Source: Taenia hydatigena
Taxonomy: Eukaryota; Platyhelminthes; Cestoda; Cyclophyllidea; Taeniidae
NCBI GenBank assembly: GCA_036345935.2
Contig: JADWOT020000004.1
Coordinates: 10,434,565 to 10,498,564 of the forward strand
Direction: 5' to 3'
Length of the DNA stretch: 64,000 bases
Both the position numbers and the translations under genes were made by a program. The notes under the pieces are model-generated. The model made no database searches, was not told the origin of the DNA, and worked only from the letters and a program-made list of their open reading frames with translations. Below are positions 36,218-47,648 of this stretch, in pieces. Position 1 is the stretch's first letter; each line of letters opens with the position of its first letter.

Positions 36218-36833
36218 GTTGCCAAAGAAGCCAAGAAGCTGTCTGACACAAAGCACCTCAGATGACGAATGTTCATGTGGAAGCAGAGGAAGTGGGACAG
36301 AATGGGCAGGGTGGGCAGTGTGGGCGGAGAGGGAACTCGCAAGCAGTCGCATCTGATGTGAGGTTTGGTGGATTGCAACGGATACTGCAAGTCGTCGCTG
36401 ACGGTGGCGAAATGGAAGGAGCCGACGCATCAGCAGCAGACGTCCACGGCACAACCGAAGGTCCGGATGAATGCGAATGGGAGGAAGCGGAGGGGTGAGA
36501 TGTGAACACGAAAGAAGGAAGGGAGACGGTGGAAGACAAGCAGCTACTCGAGGAAGAAGAAGAAGGGAGAAAGGAAGGAGTGAAGGAAGGAAGGCGGGGA
36601 GGGAGGGAGAGAAACAGGGAGGGGGAAGGGAGGCAGGGAGGGAGGGAGGGAGGGAGGGAGAGAGAGAGAGGGGAGGCATCGGAACGGAGAAAGAAGTGAA
36701 GAACGAGGAGATATCACGCATGGCGGTGAACAACGGCATCGGCGATGGCAGCAGGGGCACGATTGTCGACTCTGACGGTGGACATGGGCGAGACATTGTT
36801 GGCACCGGGACATCTCAACCGAACACTAAATGA
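36218..36833 (+). pseudogene. Paralogue B of gene A, right-arm copy, broken
   Basis: Collinear with 27978-28519. In the frame that matches gene A there are TGA stops at 36244-36246 and 36496-36498, and the same two occur in the left-arm copy. A conserved segment reads DVRFGGLQRILQ, and PDECEW follows. The EKEVKNE segment near 36690 is in another frame. The splice-acceptor AG seen in gene A is missing. A partial peptide could still start at the Met just before NVHVE, but I think this is a pseudogene. Confidence 0.5.
36578..36676 (+). repeat. (GGGA)n purine tract, right arm
   Basis: Dense GGGA/GGAA units, with at least six consecutive GGGA units at about 36637-36660. Four or more GGG runs separated by single bases fit the consensus for G-quadruplex formation. 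The complement lies at 28083-28170 in the left arm. Confidence 0.85.
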
Positions 36834-37160
36834 AAAAGGAGAGAAAAAAAAAATAGGAAGGTAAGAGAGACGGACGGACGGACGGACAAACGAACGGACG
36901 GACGAACGGAAGTCCTTCGCTCTTGGCATGGGTGGAGGTCATCATCGTCATCTACCTCCAGCTGCTGCTGCTGAGCCAACTGTGACAACTACAGTGTCCC
37001 TAACAACCACAACAACGACAACAACAACGCCCTTCTCCTCCTCCTCCTCCTGCTGCTGCTCATAGTGCAGATGCTGCTGCATTAACAGGAAGGACATTGC
37101 TCTCACCAACTTGACTTGGTGTGAATTGGTGGTAGGCAAGAAGCACACTTTGCTCCATCA

Positions 37161-38115
37161 TCAATGCATCATGGAGTCTGTAAACCGGTGTCGGTGTGGG
37201 TGTTGGTGAGGTGGTCCCTTGTGTTGTTGGTGCCACGCGAGTCCACCGATTGAGTTGGTGAAGAGCCGACGCCACCTGCCGCTGCGCGTCTTCTTTGCTT
37301 TGCCGTGTACGTGGTGACCGCTCTCCATGATGACATTGTGCGTCTTCCCCTTCTTCACCTCCTTCTCCATTCTCCCGTCCTCCTCCTGCTCGTTCTCCTC
37401 GCGCTGCCCATCCCGCACCTGCACCTGCGCCTGCTCCCACTCACGCTCCACCCGCTCCTCCCGCTCCACTCGCACCTCCTCCTCCTCCTCTTCCTGCTGC
37501 CCATCCTCGTCCCTCCTCGAACGGCCCTTTGTCTCCATCCGTCTTCTCATCCTCCTCCTCCTCCTTTCGGCGCAAAGGCACTTTCCGCTATCCACACCAC
37601 CACCACCTCCTCCGTCTTCCCTCCATTCGTACTCATCCGGAAGGTCGGTAACACCGTAGGTCGTGTCTGCGGCGCCAGTATCTCCTTCTGTTTCTGCCGA
37701 CCGTCGCTGCCGCCTCCGCATCGAATGACTTGGAGGCGGGGCGAAGAATTGCAGTATCTGTTGGAACCTCACCAGCTTCGCATCAGATGCGCCAGTCGAG
37801 CTCTGCATCTCCTCTACCTGCTCTACCTGCTCCACTTGCTCCACCCACTCTTCTTCCACATGAACATTTGTCTGAAGTGCTTTGTGAGAGACAGCCTGTT
37901 GGCGTCTTTGGCAACCTGCATGACAATGAGGTTAGTAGAGGTGTGTGTGAAGGCGAGCACCTACCTCTCCTCGTCGACACTGCTTGCGCCATGTCCACGA
38001 GGGTCCACGCGAGAAAGAAAAATTGCAAACGGAAAAAGCCAAAGTGACCGAAAAACCAAAGCGTAATGTAGACCAACAGAAAGAGCATTTGCAGATACAT
38101 CCGATTTGCAAACAT
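37161..38115 (-). CDS. Gene A, right-arm copy: hydrophobic N-terminus plus Glu/Arg-rich protein, two exons
   Basis: Exon 1 (38115-37965) encodes MFANRMYLQMLFLLVYITLW and the rest of a hydrophobic stretch. The intron (37964-37916, 49 bases) has donor GTAGGT and acceptor CATGCAG. Exon 2 (37915-37161) continues in frame to a TGA stop; total about 301 codons. Compared with the left-arm copy, it has 41 extra residues holding TTYGVTDLPDEYEWRED, extra Glu-Glu and Gln-Val pairs, and four fewer residues in the His-rich tail; every change is a multiple of three bases. The PDEYEW part is shared with paralogue B, so it is ancestral and was deleted from the left copy. Function unknown; the basic/acidic stretch suggests a coiled coil. 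No poly-A signal seen close by. Confidence 0.45.
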
Positions 38116-39035
38116 TGTAGTGGCGGTATGTTTGAGTGTGTGACACGATCAATGGATTCAATCGATAGCCTCACCATTTGAAAGTCAGCAGCGCTTTCTG
38201 TGTGGTGACTGCACTGCCATCACGCTAAATTGTGGTGCATGTTGGCGGCTAATGATGATAATTATTGCTGGCACGACTGGAACGATGTGGTGCTTTGTGG
38301 TGTAGGTGAGGTGAAGGTGCGTTGAATGTGCTTGTGGAAGTGATAGCAACCACCCACAACGATGAGGCTGTACTGTCGCCTCACAATGCCAGTGAGCTAG
38401 AAATGTGAGTGGAATAAAAGTGTTACTCAAATGACTTTAGTAGCGGGTTTCTGTTGCTGCGCATGACGGGAAGACGGGTTTGAGTGTTGAAGGGATTTAT
38501 GCAGCACATCCAGTATGTGCATTTTCGATGGTGGTAAGGAAAGAACCAACACATGTTACACTAGTGGGACAGCAGGCTTGCTTTTCGAAGAAGAGAAAGG
38601 AGGGATGGAAGAAAGGAAGGGAGGAAGAAGTGGCTAGATGTGTCACACATGCGAGACGGTGGTTGGTAGCCGTAAGATAGAATGATAAAGTGGTAAAAAA
38701 TAGTTCTCGTTGAACTTAAGATGGTCCATTTGAAGGAGTAACTTCTGCTTTGAGTCATGGCCTTATTAGTAGGGCTGTCCTTTTGATGAGCCTCCATATC
38801 TGCCATAAGGTGTTCCACTCAGTCGCCACAATCGTGCCAATACGTGAGGCCTCTCATTGTCAGCACTGTGGTTCCTTTCATGAGGGACATTATTATTCGC
38901 CCTGTGGGGAGTAACATACTGCTGATAAGTGAACTAATGTCTTTTCAAATGTATTAATTAAGCAATGGCTTTTTCAAGCAGAGTTATTGTAGTTCAATTG
39001 CATGATTTGCTCAGCGGTAGAAGAATTAACTGCGT

Positions 39036-39398
39036 CTATTTATTCGACCACGTTCGGAAGTGAGCATTCAGTTTGGACGATAGCAAAAGCCCATCGCGAC
39101 ACCTATGGAAGATCTCGCATGGTATACGCGAATCATTCCTCACATGATCAGCATGAGCTCTGTATTCGCAAAGCGTGAGATCGTGACTGACTCTAACCCA
39201 TCTCTTTTTTCTCTTCGCATTCATCTGACATCTTATCTCTGCCATCGCTGTGGCGATTGGCTCGGCTGTGCCAAGGCTAAAGACAAATGCCTCCGACGTG
39301 CCAGGCCTTTGCGGGCATGGTGGTGGGAGCGAAGTGTACGAAAACAAGCGATGGCAGTGAGTGAGTGAGGGTGTTTTATTACACCTGAGTCGCGTCAT
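39036..39398 (-). other. Open frame, mate of 25463-25807
   Basis: A 120-codon frame collinear with 25463-25807, ending RTWSNK. The left-arm frame stops five codons earlier. The opposite strand (39105-39368) is also open. No family recognised. Confidence 0.18.
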
Positions 39399-39972
39399 CT
39401 TCTAGCAACAACTCAATGAGTTCTTGTCCAGTAATTGTTGTCTTTCATTATTAACCACTTGTTTCAAATTAGCTGAACTAGTCTGCACCATGCCATCTCC
39501 ATGCGGTACAGCAATGTTGAATGTGTCGTAGCAACCTCGCGACTTCCAGAAATTAGCGCATTTTAACATCAAACAAGGTTAGCAACTACAGTGTAGTCAG
39601 AAAAGTGGAAGAACGATGGTGTCGCAGCAATGTATAATTATATGGCTTAATTCCCTCCCCACCTTATTCCTTCTCCCTCTTTCCTCCCTCCATTCAAACA
39701 TATTAAACCTCCCACGAGCGAAACAAATATCCTTCATTGTTTCCCTTTCTCCCTATAATGTTATGTGTCATTCACATTTATCTTCAATTCATCTTCTTAA
39801 CCTGATGACAGCCACCCAATCCTTTTGTGTAGTATTTCATGACAAGAGGATTTTCACCCTTTGCACACGCATGCCTAATTTCTTCTATTGTTTCCGCATT
39901 TCTAATTCTTGCGCTTTTTATTTACTACATTCTGATTGCTCTACAATGCCCCAAAGTTAATGCATTGTTTGT

Positions 39973-40500
39973 TTGATTGCCGGTTTCGGCTACGGTGACT
40001 TGGGTGACCATGTTGCTCCAAACGGGCGAGCTGGCCTTTGGACCACGCCACCGGTCTCTACACTCTGCTTGCTGAATATATATACATTCTATTTAAGTAT
40101 TATGCCCTCTTTTGCTTTTAATGAAGTCTTGGAACGCTGCATCACATTTGTTGCACACATTGAAATTGCCCAACCGCTTTCCAGTTGGTGTTCCACAACC
40201 AAGAACAACTTATTGCTGTGTTTTAGCGTCCCTATTCTTGAGCCCCATTTGCTTTTTGTCAACTACTTTTCCTTTGCCATCGAGACCCATCAGCGTGGTT
40301 CTACGACGTTCTCATTGTCGTCGCCGTTGTCGCCTTGTGAGGCAAAACCTCTCCACAATGCAGCATTACGAGGCAACATTAACTCATTCTTAGATAGCTC
40401 GAACGAGTTTGTTTCCTCTAGGCCCCGTAGATTACATTCACGTGTCGCCATATTATGCAACAATACAATGTCACGTATTTATTCTAGAAGTAACTTCTAG
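39973..40500 (+). other. Open frame of 175 codons, intact mate of 24341-25099
   Basis: The frame starts at a non-ATG codon and covers MIAGFGYGDLGDHVAPNGRA (first residue read as Met) and NEVLERCITFVAHIEIAQP. The left-arm copy has a stop at 24674 in place of Trp. Because a second frame is also open in both arms here, this is only a candidate. Confidence 0.22.
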
Positions 40501-41112
40501 AAGTAACTAGAAGTAACTTGGACGCTGAAAAACAATTAATGATCTCATAGCGAATACCTTCATTTCATTTCCATCGTGACAAGTCAGACATAAAGAACAT
40601 TTCATGTTATTTCTGATTTGATGTTTCCACCACATGCCTACATCAGAACATGCAGGCCAACAGTCCAACATAACTTGGCAAAGGTGTAAGATACAAAAGA
40701 CTGCAGACACACCAACAGATGTTATTGAAGGGCGTTCGACAAACCAATCTCCCACAATAATCTCCATCCCGTCTGTATGTTCCATCAGCGTTTCATTCAA
40801 CTCCGCATAGTTGCCCTGTGGTGGCAATAGCTACCACGTCTGCTTAAGGGAACCGCGTGATGGAATGACAACACAACTACCATTTGGAACGCATTGCAGA
40901 GGAGATGGTGTTATGAGATTAATCAAGCAGCATGGAGCCTTCCCTCCCTTCTCGCCTACTTAGCATACATGCCCATGTGCAGAGCGGTTGGAGGCATCTT
41001 CTCTTCCTTCTTACACAAACATCCCCCTTTCTGCTTCACACCCACCGACCCAATTACCCACTAGTTACACACTCTGCACCTTCTAAAGCCATTCTTATGG
41101 CTAAGTGACAGC

Positions 41113-41608
41113 ATGCCACTCCTCCTAAAGACTCATGACACCTCCAGCAGTAGGCAATCTACTTCAAAATGCACTCATTACCTGTACAGCCAACAATTGT
41201 CTGCCACCCAACAAAGCAAGAGCAGTTCTACACCCCCTGAAGCAAATGGGTTACGGCTAGCGAACCTTCAATGCACACTGGAACATCTCTATCACCAACC
41301 CATACATGCGCACCTCAGTTTTCTCAGCTTTCCCCTCCTCCCTGAAGGCGAAAGAGGACATCATACTCGGGTTAAATACATACACGTGCATTCAAAATAC
41401 CACTCCGAAGAGATACAACGATGGAGCATTTGAGTGGCCTCACCACCAAAATCCGTCATTCAATGAACCACCAACGCATAACACGGTTCGCTTCGCCTTG
41501 TCCAGCGCCATCCGCCGTGCTCTCCTCGGTAAGGCTACTGCATCGCCAGTCTCCCCATCTCCCATGCTGCAAGCTCATTCCGTATGGGATAAGGGGCAAA
41601 TGTGTTAA
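41113..41608 (+). other. Diverged relative of 55765-56335; possible exon
   Basis: The nucleotide run around CACTTAGCC, GTGTCATGAGT and GGCATGCTGTC on minus matches 56281-56340. Further along, the frame RFALSSAIRRALLGKA (in 41306-41608) matches SASSAILRALLGNC at 55765-55959 (minus). The likeness is patchy but collinear over about 0.5 kb, so the two are ancient copies. The left part (to 41316) is in palindrome P2 and the rest is not. Confidence 0.35.
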
Positions 41609-43007
41609 CCACCACGCGTGTCCATCATCAGTAGAGGAAACATTGGTCTGAAAGCGATTAGTCAAACCCATGTCAACGGTACGGCACCACAACAACTATA
41701 GTGACAGTTTTTAAGCCTACAACATTAGACAAGTGATTATCGAATATGACAATGAGTCGCACAGGGAATCACTCGTACATATCAAAGCATCATAACTACA
41801 CTTCCAGTTACTCCACACCTACTTCACACTGACATCACCTCATTTCACAGTGCTAGAAGCGACAATGCCTGAACATTCTAGATTAAAAAATGAATCGGCA
41901 AAACCAGCCATTGTAAGAAGATAATAACATCTGACTTATCTAGCATGCTTACCAGGCCACAGTTTCGCACCTGTTTCGCTCTTGCATGGCACTCACACCT
42001 CACTCACCGTTTCCAACACCTCCAATCGGAAAACCGTGTCTCTTATATCCTGCATGAACGAATAGTTCGCATTTAGGAAGGTAACATTCGGTACACTCAA
42101 TCCGCCGAATGATTGCGACTCCACAGCTGTCGACGATGAGTTGAAAGGCGCTTAGTGTGCAGTCTTAGCGGCCTCCCTCCTATTGGTCTGCTTCTACATC
42201 AACATTCCTCTTTGCCATTGCCACCGACGGCAAAGATGGGTGTTGTTGGCAGCCTGATGAGTCAGTCTGTGGTGTCCTTATACAGCGACCCATAACCAGC
42301 GTTGAAGGTGGTAGCGGCAACAGAGCGAGTGTCAGTCAGTGAGACTGCTCACCCTCATCCTCTACCATCCCCACAACCTTGTCAAATCAATGAGCACATT
42401 ATAAGAACCAACAGCAGCGCAATTAAAAAAGGCACCGCGACAAATGGAAGGCCGAGTACTACACCACGCGACACTGTCGAAATGAGACAATGTGCTATTG
42501 CGTGACATCTCGTGCACACGCTCCATTGCAGTGGTAGAGCATCCACACCCAGGGGCCATAGAAGGATGGGCAAAAGTCGAATAGTCAAGGCAGACAGGCT
42601 CCATCCCACTACCAATCGTCCGTGGGCAGGAATACATACACTCGACACTTACATCAGTGCAAATCGCCACCCCACTCACTCATCTCCCACTGCATCGCAA
42701 ACGCGATCGCACCAGGAGCAGCCACGCAGCACTCGAGGCAACTCCGACTCCAACACTGGCTACCTGCAAAATATTAATATTTCTGTTATAGAACATCCCT
42801 AAGACCATGCTTGACCAGGTAGTCAATATGAAGAAATGACTACTCGTAAAGAATCCGCTGGCGCATCCAGTCAACACCTGCATCACATGCACGCGGTAAC
42901 CCTAACGTCCTGCCTTACACCGATCACCTCCACCTCGTCATACAAACACCGACTACTTCACTTCCATGTGATTACATCTTAGTGTGCACTGATAAACCCA
43001 ACACACT

Positions 43008-43041
43008 CCCTCCTCCTCCTCCTCCTCCTCCTCCTCCTCCT
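43008..43041 (+). repeat. (CTC)n microsatellite
   Basis: About eleven uninterrupted CTC units. Confidence 0.95.
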
Positions 43042-43367
43042 TTCCCTCATACGTCTTGCACACCGCAATGCCATCCACATGCAACCACTAAAACACCCGG
43101 ACAGTAGAGGTGGAGATCCACTTCATTTGCGTGCGTCGAGTTGCTATTATCGCATCTCATATCCTATGTGGAACGCGTAGTAGGGGAAAGCTGTGCTTAG
43201 TCTCTTAAAGCATGTTGTTGACACGAAATTCATATTCCCTCCATTAAGCTGAACCCTTAATATTTAACTCGGTCAAGTGGTTAGGTGAGTGGGTAAATGC
43301 AACAATTCATGAATAGGTGGTGCTTACAATGGTTCTTACATGTGTTGACGAGCACTGAATAAACTGT

Positions 43368-43396
43368 GGCAGCAGCAGCAACAGCAGCAGCAGCAG
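43368..43396 (+). repeat. (CAG)n microsatellite
   Basis: About nine CAG units with one CAA interruption, in no recognised gene. Confidence 0.95.
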
Positions 43397-44814
43397 ACCT
43401 AGTGGGTTGCAACAAAGTGCCCGATAGCCATGTCCCACTGTGGAAGCAGTGTAGCACGTTGCTCATGACTAGGCCTAACTAGATCACACTAGATTGCAGT
43501 GTAATATAACAGGCTAAATTAGCCACCTAGGCTGTATTGTGACAGGCTTGAATAAGTTAGAAAAGAAGGGCGCGGGTTGACACACACAGTGAGAAAGTAA
43601 AGAATGCTTAGACTGAACACTCCCTCATAACGATATAATCTGCTACCAGAAATTACGGGACAAGAGATTTCCACAATATTTGGAAGGAGAGTAGTAGACA
43701 TTGGTGAAGCGTATCGTTTGTGATCAAATGGCTTGAACAGTTCAATTTGGGTGATGCCTAGTCACTCGAAGGGCATCGCTTCCGATGGGACTCCCTATTT
43801 TGAATAACGGAGAAGAAGTGCATGTCTCTCCTGCCTAAACTTTATTCGGGATCAGTGTGCGAGGAGCAGGCAACAGCGCTATCCAACCTGAGTGATGGTG
43901 CAACAGTGGATTCACTACTCCTACATCGACATTGAAATTTGTGTGGCGGAGGCTGACTGCCACCCAGCTGACATGACATGGTACGTGATGGGTAGCAGGA
44001 TTGGCAGACCGTGAATTTGTTCTTTCTGTACCTTCTCCACGCACGTCTAGAGTGGTTTGCTGAGTGAATGTCCGAGTGGGAGAATGACGCATGGTGGGAC
44101 TGACTTGGAGTGCCACGACTGCTGAGCAAATGGACACCTCTCATAATCATGAAGTGTCTCCGAAAGTCCACACACGGAGGTCATCTCATGGACCTGAAGC
44201 ACTTGCCACTTCATGTCTCAAAGACTGTGCTTTCAGAGTGTGCGTACGGTGGAATGTAGACACAGTTTCTCGTGGTGGTGAATGGTTCACTTACAGAAGA
44301 CTGAAGGTCACTGATAGGCGAGATCCTTCTACTCGATGAAAACCGATACAACTGCTTTACTTTTTGCGACATTCAACCAGATGCCTTTTCCACACCACAG
44401 CAACTGACATTAAAGACAGTGTGGCCACCTTCACAGGCAACAGGGATGCCAGTTGGATGATCACGAAGCATTAGTGGTGGAGTACGAGACACGTTGAGGG
44501 GGAATCACTGAATCCTGCTCCGATTTCTTCCCTCTCCTTTCTCCATCCTCCTTGTGGCAACCTCCCCACCTTAGTGCAGTCTTCTCACATTGCTCTGCTC
44601 TCTGTGTACCAGAGGACGCATAATTGGCCTTCACTCTGTGTGATTGACACTTGATGGAGTGATGGATGGATGGATGGTCTCGTGTAGGATGAGAAGATTA
44701 GCGATAAGCTGGCCACAGAATGAGAATTTGAGCAGGCTCGCCTCTCCAGCACCAAAACGTGGTTGTCTGGTGGCGGGCACAACACTGAGTGTTTTAAGAT
44801 TTACGTGGGCTTAA

Positions 44815-45256
44815 GTTGGTGCATTTGAAGGAGTAGCTTCTACTTTGAGTCATTGCCTTATTGGTAGGGCTGTCCTTTTGATGAGCCTCCATATCCGCCA
44901 TAAGGTGTTGCACCCAGTCGCCACAATCGTGCCAATACGTGAGGCCTCTCATTGTCAGCACTGTGGTTTCCTTCATGAGTGACATTATTGTTCGCCCTGT
45001 GAGGAGTAACATATTCCCGATAAGTGAACTACAGTCTTTTCAATTTGATTAACTGAGCAATGGCTTTTTCAAGCAGAGTCATTGAACGAAAGGATTTGCA
45101 GTGAGTAGGGGGCACAATTGTACTATTGCCGCCAATGCTCCTGCTGCTGCTGCCACTGCCGTTCCTAGTAGTAATACGAACACTTTCGTGATTATCATTG
45201 CTGCTACTATTGGTACTACCAAGCTATTGCTGCTGTTAAAAGCAGTAGAGGCGCTT
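44815..45256 (-). repeat. Inverted repeat P3, left copy (with 47471-47915)
   Basis: About 440 bases are inverted at 47471-47915. The first 275 bases (44815-45090) are also a direct repeat of 46025-46295. They belong to a segment found six times in the window, also at about 25873-26135, 38740-38990 and 49705-49970. The remaining part (45090-45256) occurs only in the two P3 copies and carries a hydrophobic Ala-rich frame on minus. Confidence 0.85.
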
Positions 45257-45534
45257 TGTGAAAGACAGCCTGTTGGCGTCTCTGGCAACCTGCATGACAA
45301 TGAGGTTAGTAGAGGCGTTTGTAAAGGCGAGCACCTACCTTTCCTCATCGACAATACTCGCGCCATGTCCACGAGGGTCCACGCGAGAAAGAAAAAGCGC
45401 AAAGGAAAAATGCCAAGGTAAACGGAAGCCAAAATGAATTGTAGACCAACAGAAAGAGCGTTTGTAACTACATCCGGTTTGCTAAAATTATAGGGGCGGT
45501 TTGTTTGAGTGTGTAACGCAAACAATAGATTCAA
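45242..45534 (-). pseudogene. Truncated third copy of gene A
   Basis: Reading minus, the sequence matches gene A exon 1: LRFFFLAWTLVDMARVLSMR, then a donor GTAGGT at 45338-45337, a 49-base intron (45338-45290), the acceptor CATGCAG and the opening codons CQRRQQAV of exon 2. Soon after, it breaks off at about 45245 and joins the P3 hydrophobic segment. The upstream part of exon 1 is in a different frame from the P2 copies because of an indel. The copy is clearly non-functional as gene A, but it shows the intron is an old feature of the family. Confidence 0.6.
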
Positions 45535-45661
45535 TCGACATCCTCGTGATAATTATTACTGTAACGATGTGCTGCTTTGTGGTGTAGGTGAGGTGTAGGT
45601 GCGTTAAATGTGTTTGTGGAAGTGATAGCAACCACCCACAACGATGATACTGTACTGTCGC

Positions 45662-46300
45662 TTCACAATGCCAGTGGGCTAGAAATGCGGTTGGAATGCT
45701 GGTGGAATAAAAGTGTTACTTAAATGACTTGAGTAGTGGGTTTCTGTTGCTGCGTGTGACGGGAAGACGGGTCTGATTGTTGAAGGCATTTATGCAGCAT
45801 ATCCAGTATGTGCATTTTCGATGGTGGTGGTAATAAAAAAACAAACACATGTTACATCGGTGGGACAGCAGGCTTGCTTTTCGAAGAAGAGAAGGAAAGA
45901 GAAGGGAAGAAAGGGAGGGGGAAAGAAGCGGTAATATGTTAAATAGCTGTGTGTTTCACATGCGCGACGGTGGTTGGTAGTCGTAAGGTCGAGTGGGAAA
46001 ATGGTGAAAATAGTTCTCGTTGGACTTAAGATGGTCCATTTGAAGGAGTAGCTTCTACTTTGAGTCATTGCCTTATTGGTAGGGCTGTCCTTTTGATGAG
46101 CCTCCATATCTGCCATAAGGTGTTTTACTCAGTCGCCACAATCGTGCCAATACGTGAGGCCTCTCATTGTCAGCACTGTGGTTCCCTTCATGAGTGACAC
46201 TATTGTTCGCCCTGTGGGGAGTAACATACTCCCGATAAGTGAACTACAGTCTTTTCAATTTGATTAACTGAGCAATGGCTTTTCAAGCAGAGTCATTGAA
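45662..46300 (-). repeat. P2-arm-derived segment, inverted relative to 47638-48277
   Basis: About 640 bases match 25.87-26.49 kb and 38.39-38.99 kb of the P2 arms. They are inverted at 47638-48277. The two copies at 46 and 48 kb are closer to each other than to the P2 arms; for example, they share a run of TTTTTT-like bases near 45834/48106 absent from the arms. Confidence 0.8.
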
Positions 46301-46316
46301 CGAGTTGGTCGTGCAT

Positions 46317-46398
46317 CGTGAACCACTACCACTACCACTACTACTACCACCACCACCACCACCACCACCACCACCACCATCACCACCACCACCACCAC
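46317..46398 (+). repeat. (CCA)n microsatellite
   Basis: About 25 CCA/CTA units, with a few interruptions, directly after the end of the P2-derived segment. It gives a poly-Gly frame on minus that I do not consider a gene. Confidence 0.95.
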
Positions 46399-47470
46399 AT
46401 ATCGAATATGCTGATTCGGATGGTTGAATAGAGGAATAAAGAAAGGCTCTTGTGAGACGAGTGGAGAAAGGATGCAATGATGGAGTGTACTTTCCTACTG
46501 CATGGTAGAGTGTGGCAGTGGAAGTTGGTTTGCGATGCAGAATGTTTGGGAGAGCAGGAGGGTGAAGTGTTGGGAGTGGAAGAGGGCGGCGTGTGATTGA
46601 GCAGGGACTGTAGTCTCAGCGGCTGACCTGGTTATGGGTTATGGAATGCGAAGAGGAAAGGCGATGTGAATAGACAGTGATGGTGACTCTGTGACGAGAC
46701 GAAGTGACTGGTACGTGTAGGTGGGTGGATGGATGAATGAGTGCGTCAGAGAATGCAGAAAAATAGCTGAATGCACTGAGGCATACGCAGATGTTGGGAG
46801 GGAGACGCAGCCCATGTACACAAAATAACAGCGTGTAGATTTATACGAGTTTGGTAATGCTGGCGTTGTTGGCCCTAAATCATGAGACGTGAGCGTGGGC
46901 TGGCCTGCGAGATCATCCCTGTGGAAGTGTGAGGAGAAACGCGTATCCACATCTCAACGTGTTTGTTTGTGTGTGTGTGTGTGTCTGTTTCATTTGACCT
47001 CATTGAGCGTGCGCGATGCGTGAGTTGTAGGGAGACCGACTGCATTGAGGCATGCGTGATAGTGCGTCGAATGGATAGAATGGGGTGAAGAAGATGTGAG
47101 CGATAAATGGTGGCCAAGAAAGATAAGCAAAAGAGGGTGATGAATTTGGCCCAGTAATTTATGTGAACCAAATTGGACCTTCCACATGTTGAGCAGAAGA
47201 TGACATTATTGTGTCTCTCGTGTTGTTCATCAAAACTGCTTGCATGATAGCGACTCGAAATTGAACTGTCCAGGTGAGAACGGAATCGGAGTGTTTACAA
47301 TTGCCAGCAAGCATTGCAGTGCACACATACACATGCAGCACTAACAGCCTCTATTACTTCACAGGTTTTTGATAAAACTCGACAGTATTCCATGGATACG
47401 TGGTGTCTCCACCCCACTTCTAAACAATCAACATACCCTGCATAGTCGGAGGGCAATGAAGAATGAAGGA
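46399..47470. other. P3 spacer, no gene recognised
   Basis: Single-copy DNA between the inverted segments; overlapping minus-strand frames at 46639-47341 are unrecognised. An (GT)n run lies at about 46967-46984. Confidence 0.5.
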
Positions 47471-47648
47471 AGGCGCCTCCACTGGTTTCAACGGCAGCAA
47501 TAGTTTGGTAGTACCAATAGTAGCAGCAATGATAATCACGAAAGTGTTCGTATTACTACTAGGAACGGCAGTGGCAGCAGCAGCAGGAGCATTGGCGGCA
47601 ATAGTACAATTGTGCCCCCTACTCACTGCAAATCCTTTCGTTCAATGA
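47463..47648 (+). other. Ala-rich hydrophobic open frame in P3
   Basis: A 61-codon frame including NSLVVPIVAAMIITKVFVLL followed by an Ala-rich hydrophobic run. It looks like one or two membrane segments. The mate on minus at 45079-45256 encodes the same residues over its last 50 codons. No family recognised; the frame may be incidental to a GCA/GTA-rich stretch. Confidence 0.2.

Larger units (their letters stand above)
34748..41316 (-). repeat. Palindrome P2, right arm
   Basis: The inverted copy of 23550-29993, about 6.57 kb. Length differences come from microsatellites and a 123-base stretch of gene A missing on the left. The outer end at 41316 falls inside a longer segment (41.1-41.62 kb) that has a distant relative at 55.77-56.33 kb. 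The right side therefore keeps flanking sequence that the left arm lost or never had. Confidence 0.95.
41617..44814. other. Single-copy stretch, no gene recognised; two microsatellites
   Basis: Several frames of 60-110 codons overlap on opposite strands (for example 42302-42892 and 43835-44339) and resemble no known family. A (CTC)n run lies at 43008-43041 and a (CAG)n run at 43368-43396. A GGAT run is present at about 44662-44675. Confidence 0.5.

Noticed and set aside
46283..46477. Poly-Gly frame on minus
   Set aside because: Direct product of the (CCA)n microsatellite.
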